Shown here: one piece after another, positions 1 through 4,546 of the stretch
Numbering within the stretch: the stretch's first letter is position 1
Layout: every line of letters begins with the position of its first letter
NCBI GenBank assembly: GCA_021795135.1
Contig: JAJYPT010000075.1
Coordinates: forward strand, 1-8,058
DNA from: Actinomycetes bacterium
GTDB taxonomy: Bacteria; Actinomycetota; Acidimicrobiia; Acidimicrobiales; JAJYPT01
Direction of reading: 5' to 3'
Length of the DNA: 8,058 nt
Translations under genes and position numbers: made by a program
The notes under the pieces: model-generated
What the model was told of the DNA's origin: nothing
The model's input: the letters and a program-made list of their open reading frames with translations, nothing else
Database searches by the model: none

Positions 1-1443
1 AGTTACTTCTTTTTAGGCAATAAAGTTGCCCCAGTGCAAGATCAGATCACTGAAATATATTCTCCTATAGATGGGTCATCAGTTGGTAAGGTTCATGAGT
101 TTACACACCAAGAAATAGATGAGACTTTCGAATTTCTTGCCAAGAATCAGCCTGCTTGGGAGGCAGTTCCAGTTGATCAAAGAGCAAAAGCTCTAAATAG
201 GGTTGCTGATTTATTAGAAGAAAACCTAGAAGAGCTAAGTGACTTGATTGTCATGGAAATCGCTAAATCTAAAAAAGATGCTAAAGATGAGGTAACAAGA
301 TCAGCAGATTTTGTACGTTATACAGCAGAAGAGGCTAAAAGAGCTAATGGAGAAACTCAGTTTTCTGATGCTTTCCCCGGTCAAGGTAGGAACAAATTAG
401 CAGTGGTACATCGAGTACCACTTGGAATAGTTCTTGCTATTCCTCCTTTTAATTATCCAGTAAATTTGGCTTTATCTAAAATTGCTCCTGGATTGGCAAC
501 GGGAAATGCTGTTTTGCTAAAGCCTCCAACACAGGGTTCTGTCGTTGGAACTTATTTGGGCAAGTTACTTTTAGATGCTGGGATTCCAAAAGGGGTTATG
601 GCGGTAGTAACAGGTAGAGGTTCTAGAATAGGTGACTATTTAGTACAGCATCCTAAAGTAAGTATGATTTCTTTTACTGGTTCAACTGAAACTGGTATTT
701 CTCTAGCAAAAAAGGCAGGAATGGTTCCTTTAATGCTAGAGCTAGGTGGTAAAGATGCAGCTATTGTTTTAGAAGACGCAGATTTAGAAGCTGCAGCTCA
801 AGATATTGTTGCAGGAGCTTTTGCTTATTCAGGACAGCGTTGTACGGCGGTAAAGAGGGTTTTGGTATCTGAAACAATAGCAGACCAATTAGTAAATCTT
901 TTAGAGGAAAAAATCAAAAAACTCCAAGTCGGAGATCCTAGAGATAATGCAGTGATAACTCCTTTAGTTGAAATTTCAACAGCAGAAAAAGGAGAAGAGC
1001 TAATTTCTCAAGCAGTCAATAAAGGTGCACGTCTTGTTGTTGGAGGTACTAGAGAGTCTAATATTTTACCTCCAGCTCTACTGGATCATGTAACTACTGA
1101 TATGGATATAGCTTGGGTAGAGCCATTTGCACCTATCTTGCCTATAATAAGGGTAAAAAATGCTCAAGATGCTTTACATATTGCTAATGAATCTGAATAC
1201 GGTCTACAAGCGGCTATTTTCTCCAAAGATATTGATGGAGCTTTGAAATTAGCTATGAATCTAGATGTTGGAAGTGTCCAAATTAATGGAAAGACTTCTA
1301 GAGGTCCTGATCATTTCCCATTTGTAGGAGCTAAAAATTCAGGAATGGGTGCTCAAGGCGTACGTTATTCCATAGAAGCTATGACTAGGGTCAAAACAAT
1401 TATTTTCAATATGAAAGATCCTAATTTAGAAAAAATGAAGTAA
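1..1443 (+). CDS. gapN: NADP-dependent non-phosphorylating glyceraldehyde-3-phosphate dehydrogenase, 5'-partial
   Basis: This cytosolic aldehyde dehydrogenase oxidises glyceraldehyde 3-phosphate to 3-phosphoglycerate with NADP+, bypassing the ATP-yielding GAPDH/PGK steps and giving NADPH. A GTG codon at 34 would give 469 residues, but the frame is open to base 1. The upstream codons (ending LGNKVAPV) align with the N-terminal strand of streptococcal GapN, so the real start is probably a few codons outside the window. Counting from the GTG: FNYPVN 139-144 with Asn140, KPPTQGS 163-169 of the cofactor site, GSTETG 216-221, LELGGKD with Glu236, and GQRCTAVKRV with catalytic Cys270. Arg127, Tyr141, Arg269 and Arg444 appear to match the residues that hold the substrate phosphate in GapN. 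This phosphate-binding set and the SIEAMTRVK C-terminus separate it from succinate-semialdehyde or lactaldehyde dehydrogenases. WVEPFAP 361-367 has Ala where most family members have Gly. No classic U-tract terminator follows. Confidence 0.9.
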   Translation, partial: SYFFLGNKVAPVQDQITEIYSPIDGSSVGKVHEFTHQEIDETFEFLAKNQPAWEAVPVDQRAKALNRVADLLEENLEELSDLIVMEIAKSKKDAKDEVTRSADFVRYTAEEAKRANGETQFSDAFPGQGRNKLAVVHRVPLGIVLAIPPFNYPVNLALSKIAPGLATGNAVLLKPPTQGSVVGTYLGKLLLDAGIPKGVMAVVTGRGSRIGDYLVQHPKVSMISFTGSTETGISLAKKAGMVPLMLELGGKDAAIVLEDADLEAAAQDIVAGAFAYSGQRCTAVKRVLVSETIADQLVNLLEEKIKKLQVGDPRDNAVITPLVEISTAEKGEELISQAVNKGARLVVGGTRESNILPPALLDHVTTDMDIAWVEPFAPILPIIRVKNAQDALHIANESEYGLQAAIFSKDIDGALKLAMNLDVGSVQINGKTSRGPDHFPFVGAKNSGMGAQGVRYSIEAMTRVKTIIFNMKDPNLEKMK

Positions 1444-1453
1444 ATTTAAATAC

Positions 1454-1498
1454 TTTTAGGCGATGCGCCCTGGTACTTTTGGGGTACATCGCCTAAAA
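1454..1498. other. Strong hairpin between gapN and uppP
   Basis: A perfect 12-bp inverted repeat has arms at 1454-1465 (TTTTAGGCGATG) and 1487-1498. An inner stem, 1467-1473 with 1479-1485, extends it after one C/A mismatch and leaves a five-base loop. The T's lie on the 5' arm and the A's on the 3' arm, the reverse of a normal intrinsic terminator, and no U-tract follows on either strand. It may still end or protect the gapN transcript, or form the first element of the uppP leader. Its last three bases overlap the left arm of the 1496-1573 repeat, so the two helices cannot both form fully. Confidence 0.75.
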
Positions 1499-1573
1499 TT
1501 CCCCAAGTTGGTTAAATATTTAAAATCACACCTCTAGCCAACTATTGGCTATTTTCTATATTTAGGGGAATTT
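1496..1573 (+). promoter_or_regulatory. uppP leader able to mask its ribosome binding site
   Basis: The likely Shine-Dalgarno of uppP is AGGGGA at 1564-1569, ten bases before the ATG. It lies inside GGGGAATTT (1565-1573), which is perfectly complementary to AAATTCCCC (1496-1504). Between the arms are two mutually exclusive pairings: AGTTGG 1506-1511 with CCAACT 1538-1543, and TAGCCAA 1535-1541 with TTGGCTA 1545-1551. The second is a tight hairpin with a three-base loop followed by TTTT at 1552-1555. Exclusive pairings plus an SD-masking helix suggest a switchable leader. I do not recognise it as a known riboswitch class. Confidence 0.45.
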
Positions 1574-1579
1574 AAAAGA

Positions 1580-2464
1580 ATGCATTCTTTATTACCTGCT
1601 TTTTTCGCGGGCTTAGTACAAGGTATTGTTGAATGGCTACCTGTAAGTAGTAAAACTATTATCATTTTAGTTTTTCGAGCTTCAGGACAGACCAATTTCG
1701 CTGTCAATTATGTAATGGGGCTGCTAGCTAATTTTGGCTCTTTTTTTGCTGCACTAGCTTATTTTCGCAAAGATATTTTCTCTGCTCTTAGAGGATTGAG
1801 GGCTCCTTTTGCCGATACTGTAGATTCTTTGAAATTGCGGTATTTGTTTTTTGCTACTTTGGCAACGGGCGTAATTGGAGTGCCAATTTATCTTGTTGTA
1901 CGTCATACATTTGCTAGATCAAGTGGGACTGTAGCTATGGTTATCATAGGTTTATTGCTATTGGTAACTAGCTTTGTAAACCTAAGACGAGAGAAATTAG
2001 CAGCCGCAAAGGCTCCAGTTGTTAGTCAACCTGGAGATCTACCATCTTTAGCTGGCATCAATGAAGAAGATGATAAATCTCAAATCCCTCGTACTGGAAC
2101 ATCTATAATTGTTGGTCTGTTACAAGGATTTGCAGCTTTGCCAGGAATTAGTCGAAGTGCTATGACCGTTACTCCTTTATTGCTCAAAGGCCTTAGCCCA
2201 AAAGAAGCGCTCCGCTTTTCTTTTCTATTAGATGTTGTAGCTCTTTTGGGAGCAGGGGTAGTTCCTCTGGTCATTGGCAAAGGTGGATTGTCTGCAGTAA
2301 ACCAAATTGGAATATTGCCAGTAGTGGTGATGATTGTAGTTGCAGCTATAGTTAGTTTTTTGATGATTGGGACAGTGCTTAGGTTCGCAGCTCGACTAAG
2401 AGGTTCTGTTGCAACTTTTATTATTGGAGCTGTTACTTTAGTTGCTGCTTTGGTTGTTAAATAA
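1580..2464 (+). CDS. uppP: UppP/BacA-family undecaprenyl-diphosphatase, divergent
   Basis: This 294-residue polytopic membrane protein is of the BacA/UppP family, which dephosphorylates undecaprenyl diphosphate to recycle the lipid carrier for peptidoglycan synthesis. Both halves of the family's inverted-repeat active site are visible: QGIVEWLPVSS at 14-24, and LPGISRS with Arg192 at 187-193 followed by FSFLLD. The family's conserved second Glu is present (Glu18), while the first is Gln14. The family's usual SSxGH is replaced by SSKTI, so the His that is catalytic in E. coli UppP (His30) is Ile27 here. A hydrophilic loop of about 35 residues (136-170) separates the halves, longer than in E. 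coli. The ATG at 1580 has AGGGGA ten bases upstream. The gene is convergent with the lgt-like gene, with six bases between stop codons. Family membership is clear; the exact substrate and activity are less certain because of the missing His. Confidence 0.82.
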   Translation: MHSLLPAFFAGLVQGIVEWLPVSSKTIIILVFRASGQTNFAVNYVMGLLANFGSFFAALAYFRKDIFSALRGLRAPFADTVDSLKLRYLFFATLATGVIGVPIYLVVRHTFARSSGTVAMVIIGLLLLVTSFVNLRREKLAAAKAPVVSQPGDLPSLAGINEEDDKSQIPRTGTSIIVGLLQGFAALPGISRSAMTVTPLLLKGLSPKEALRFSFLLDVVALLGAGVVPLVIGKGGLSAVNQIGILPVVVMIVVAAIVSFLMIGTVLRFAARLRGSVATFIIGAVTLVAALVVK

Positions 2465-2493
2465 AAGCTCTCAATTTATTGGAGCTTTTATTT
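2459..2493. terminator. Bidirectional intrinsic terminator shared by uppP and lgt
   Basis: A perfect 12-bp inverted repeat has arms at 2459-2470 (AAATAAAAGCTC) and 2482-2493 (GAGCTTTTATTT), with an 11-base loop. An A-rich 5' side and T-rich 3' side occur on both strands, so it can end both transcripts. Its left arm contains the last Lys codon and the stop codon of uppP. The loop begins with the stop codon of lgt, so the final lgt codons are read from the loop and the right arm. Confidence 0.85.
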
Positions 2494-3265
2494 TATCGGT
2501 ATCACTTATTGTCTTTTTATTATTTTTAAATAATAAAAAGACAATAAGTGACCATCCAACAATTGTCATTATGACTCCTGTTACCTCTACTGCGTCCCAT
2601 AGTTTTGGCACAGCTAACCACATATATTCATCATTAAAGCGAGCCATTCCCCACAAGGCTAAAAGGGTAGCTATTAACAATCCTTGAGGACGTTGTGTAA
2701 ATTTCCGCTCTAAAGCCAAAAGAATCAAAAAGATGCCTAGACATTCAATTGATTGAAAAATAGGCACAGGATAGCGTTTGCCTACCTCTCCAGCATAATA
2801 CATTCCATACCATGCATGAGTAGGTAGACCTCCTCCTCGATACATCAATTGTGGTCCTAAAAGTCTTCCCAATGCCCAAGCAGCCATCAGGGGGGGAGAG
2901 GCAAGGTCTAAAGCTTGAACTAGACCTAGTCGGGGACAGTGACGTTTGGCAAGGTAAAATCCAGTAGGTATTCCAAATAATAAACCCCCAAAAGAAGAGA
3001 GTCCGCCATTCCAGACTTCAAATACTTGAATGGGGCTATTTATGTAAAAAGATATATTGGCCACTACATGTATAAGGCGAGCTCCAACAATGGCTGAGAT
3101 GATGATCCAAATAAAGGCTCCTTCTAGCCATTGTGATTCAAAACCATATCTTTTGAGTTGTCTTTCTATGTATCTAAATCCAAACCAAAAGGTAATAGCA
3201 AGGCCAATTCCATAAAGATAAAGTGTAAAAGGTCCAATTTGGAATGATATAGGTATTGGTTTCAT
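2471..3265 (-). CDS. lgt: Lgt-family protein (prolipoprotein diacylglyceryl transferase-like), non-canonical
   Basis: This 264-residue protein has about seven membrane segments and the Lgt fold order. Canonical Lgt moves a diacylglyceryl group from phosphatidylglycerol to the lipobox Cys of prolipoproteins at the outer face of the membrane. Conserved points are YGIGL (Tyr18, matching E. coli Tyr26), VGARL 60-64, VWNGGLS 84-90, GRL with Arg134 (E. coli Arg143), and ARFNDE with Arg209 and Glu213 (E. coli Arg239 and Glu243). Differences: the E. coli His103 position is Phe92, although actinobacterial enzymes often have Trp there. The invariant GRLGN(x)xNGE is replaced by GRLLGPQLMYRGG, losing the essential Asn, and the HPxxxYE motif reads YPVPIFQSIE. 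The ATG at 3265 has a weak GAAAG upstream. A six-codon ORF at 3282-3262 ends in TGA overlapping this ATG. The last 18 or so residues, Lys/Asn-rich, are encoded by a palindrome and the shared terminator. It is either a divergent Lgt or a paralogue. Confidence 0.72.
   Translation of the reverse strand: MKPIPISFQIGPFTLYLYGIGLAITFWFGFRYIERQLKRYGFESQWLEGAFIWIIISAIVGARLIHVVANISFYINSPIQVFEVWNGGLSSFGGLLFGIPTGFYLAKRHCPRLGLVQALDLASPPLMAAWALGRLLGPQLMYRGGGLPTHAWYGMYYAGEVGKRYPVPIFQSIECLGIFLILLALERKFTQRPQGLLIATLLALWGMARFNDEYMWLAVPKLWDAVEVTGVIMTIVGWSLIVFLLFKNNKKTISDTDKIKAPIN
2502..2551. repeat. Perfect 24-bp-arm palindrome in the 3' end of lgt
   Basis: Bases 2502-2525 and 2528-2551 are exact reverse complements separated by only TT. 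The element encodes the end of the last Lgt membrane segment (SLIVFLLF) and then the polar KNNKKTISD. Because it is a palindrome, the opposite strand reads nearly the same peptide. It has no U-tract after either arm, so it is not itself a standard terminator; that role belongs to the neighbouring 2459-2493 hairpin. Confidence 0.95.
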
Positions 3266-3330
3266 AAAAAAACTACTTTCATTGTTGTTCTTATTACTAT
3301 AACAATTTTAATAAACCTATAGGCATCTCC

Positions 3331-3357
3331 TTACAACGAACATATGTTCGCTAAAAT
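3331..3357 (+). promoter_or_regulatory. Probable leaderless promoter of the radical SAM gene
   Basis: TAAAAT at 3352-3357 matches TATAAT at five of six positions and ends exactly six bases before the ATG at 3364, so transcription should begin at or next to the A of the start codon. A weak -35-like TTACAA sits at 3331-3336 with a 15-base spacer. No Shine-Dalgarno precedes the ATG, which agrees with a leaderless mRNA, common in Actinobacteria. A second possible -10 (TTTAAT, 3307-3312) lies upstream and would give a short leader without a clear SD. Confidence 0.5.
3337..3350. promoter_or_regulatory. LexA operator (SOS box)
   Basis: CGAACATATGTTCG is a perfect 14-bp palindrome and an exact match to the CGAAC-N4-GTTCG box bound by LexA/DinR in Firmicutes and Actinobacteria. 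Its ten fixed bases would be expected by chance about once per million positions at equal base use. It ends 13 bases before the radical SAM start codon and fills the interval between the -35-like and -10 elements, a classic repressor position. The divergent lgt-like gene starts 71 bases away and is less likely to be the target. Confidence 0.88.
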
Positions 3358-3363
3358 TGAACC

Positions 3364-4338
3364 ATGGAGGAAAAAAAACCTAAAATAAGATGGAAATTAG
3401 CTGATCAATCTGCAATCCAGCAAAGTTTATTTCCCAATGAGCAAGACCAGATTTTAGAAAAACAAATAGGTAAAGGTGCCTTTGCTGGTTTTGAGTTTTA
3501 TCATGTGATTGCTAAAAAAATTATCAATCCAGTTCCTGAAAAATCTAAAATGAGATTTCGCTATACTATAAATCCCTACAGAGGATGTAGTCATAGCTGC
3601 ACTTACTGTTTTGCTAGACCTACTCATGAATGGTTGGGTCTAAATATCGGACAAGATTTTGATACTAAGATAGTTGTAAAAATAAATGCAGCCCAACGAC
3701 TTAGAGTAGAGCTTTCTCACTATGGTTGGGATCGCAGCCGTATTGCTATGGGTACAAATACTGACCCTTATCAAAGAGCTGAGGGTAAATATAAGCTAAC
3801 TAAAGCTATTATTAGAGAATTGATTTTGGCACGGAATCCTTTTTCTATTTTGACTAAGTCAACTTTAATTCTAAGAGACCTACAAGAGCTCAAAGAAGCA
3901 GCTTCTAAAAAGCTAGTAAGGGTAAATCTTTCTATTGGAACCCTAGACGAAACAATATGGAAATTATCTGAGCCAGGTACTCCTCATCCACAATTGAGGT
4001 TAAATGCCTTGGAGAAATTAAATAAAGAAGGTATACCAACAGGAGTATTGATAGCACCTATTTTGCCGGGAATTTCAGACAACAAAGATCAACTCAAAGT
4101 CTTGGTCCAAAAATGCATAGAGGCAAAAGCAGTCAATATCAGTCCAGTTTTACTACATTTACGCCCAGGGGTAAAACAACACTATATGGAATGGCTAGAA
4201 CAAGCTCGTCCTGATTTAGTTTCCCACTATCGTCATTGGTATAAAAAGAGTTCCTACTTGCCATCTAAAAGTCAACAAGATCTTACCAAAGAGGTAAAAA
4301 ATTTAATTCTAGAGTACAAACAAGGCAAGAGAATTTAA
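3364..4338 (+). CDS. Rv2578c-family radical SAM protein (SplB-like), SOS-box controlled
   Basis: This 324-residue cytosolic radical SAM enzyme has the cluster motif RGCSHSCTYCFARPTHE, with Cys75, Cys79 and Cys82 in CxxxCxxC spacing. That spacing and the block GTNTDPYQRAEG at 130-141 are typical of the Rv2578c/SplB-like (COG1533) family. Later conserved pieces are SILTKSTLILRDL 161-173, LSEPGTP 201-207, APILPGISD 231-239 and HLRPG 265-269. The protein has the family's usual length and no obvious extra domain. COG1533 is named after spore photoproduct lyase, but most members have no proven reaction, so DNA repair is only an inference. Support comes from the LexA box 13 bases upstream. The ATG at 3364 is chosen because a -10 lies six bases before it and the IRW at residues 8-10 lines up with the MRW start I recall for the mycobacterial protein. 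The gene is divergent from lgt, convergent with the P60 gene, and stands alone. Confidence 0.88.
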   Translation: MEEKKPKIRWKLADQSAIQQSLFPNEQDQILEKQIGKGAFAGFEFYHVIAKKIINPVPEKSKMRFRYTINPYRGCSHSCTYCFARPTHEWLGLNIGQDFDTKIVVKINAAQRLRVELSHYGWDRSRIAMGTNTDPYQRAEGKYKLTKAIIRELILARNPFSILTKSTLILRDLQELKEAASKKLVRVNLSIGTLDETIWKLSEPGTPHPQLRLNALEKLNKEGIPTGVLIAPILPGISDNKDQLKVLVQKCIEAKAVNISPVLLHLRPGVKQHYMEWLEQARPDLVSHYRHWYKKSSYLPSKSQQDLTKEVKNLILEYKQGKRI

Positions 4339-4395
4339 CATCTGGTTGTATTCAAGCTATAACTTTTGAATTTTTATTTGACTGTTTAGATCAAA

Positions 4396-4461
4396 AAATA
4401 CCATAAGAAACATTGTAAAAGTCAAAAAAGCGCAATTTTTTAGCTCCTTTTTGTGGTATTT
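4396..4461. other. Imperfect hairpin in the 4339-4546 spacer
   Basis: Bases 4396-4409 can pair with 4448-4461 over 14 positions including two G-U pairs on the + strand (AAATACCA with TGGTATTT at the base). Inside it, an A6/T6 hairpin lies at 4424-4441. It could be part of the radical SAM 3' untranslated region or a small RNA. Apart from this and the terminator to its right, I see no gene in the 208-bp spacer. Confidence 0.35.
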
Positions 4462-4494
4462 GTTGGAATTATCTTACAAGTCCCAAATTATCAA

Positions 4495-4540
4495 TCAAAA
4501 TCTCTTGTCCCCAATTGACAATTTGGGACAAGAGATTTTG
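4495..4540. terminator. Bidirectional intrinsic terminator between the radical SAM and P60 genes
   Basis: A 15-bp perfect stem (4497-4511 with 4525-4539) is followed by one C/T mismatch, four more pairs and a three-base loop at 4517-4519. C4496-G4540 extends it outward. A's flank the 5' side and T's the 3' side on both strands, as needed to stop both converging transcripts. It lies six bases past the P60 stop codon. An upstream copy of one arm, GTCCCAAATT at 4480-4489, can pair with 4520-4529 instead. Confidence 0.85.
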
Positions 4541-4546
4541 GACAAA

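Noticed and set aside
34..36. GTG as the start codon of gapN
   Set aside because: The frame is open back to base 1 and the upstream residues align with the N-terminus of GapN, so the true start is probably outside the window.
1454..1498. Standard intrinsic terminator for gapN
   Set aside because: The hairpin has T's on the 5' arm and A's on the 3' arm with no U-tract after it, so it does not fit the usual form; it is listed only as a hairpin.
2080..2280. 66-codon minus-strand frame inside uppP
   Set aside because: It lies antisense to conserved UppP coding sequence and has no recognisable domain.
2442..2687. 81-codon frame on the + strand across the end of lgt
   Set aside because: It is antisense to the Lgt-like gene, and part of its plausible-looking peptide arises only because the palindrome reads the same on both strands.
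3262..3282. Six-codon upstream ORF before lgt with a stop overlapping the start codon
   Set aside because: It has no ribosome binding site of its own and is too short to support; it is mentioned only in the lgt entry.
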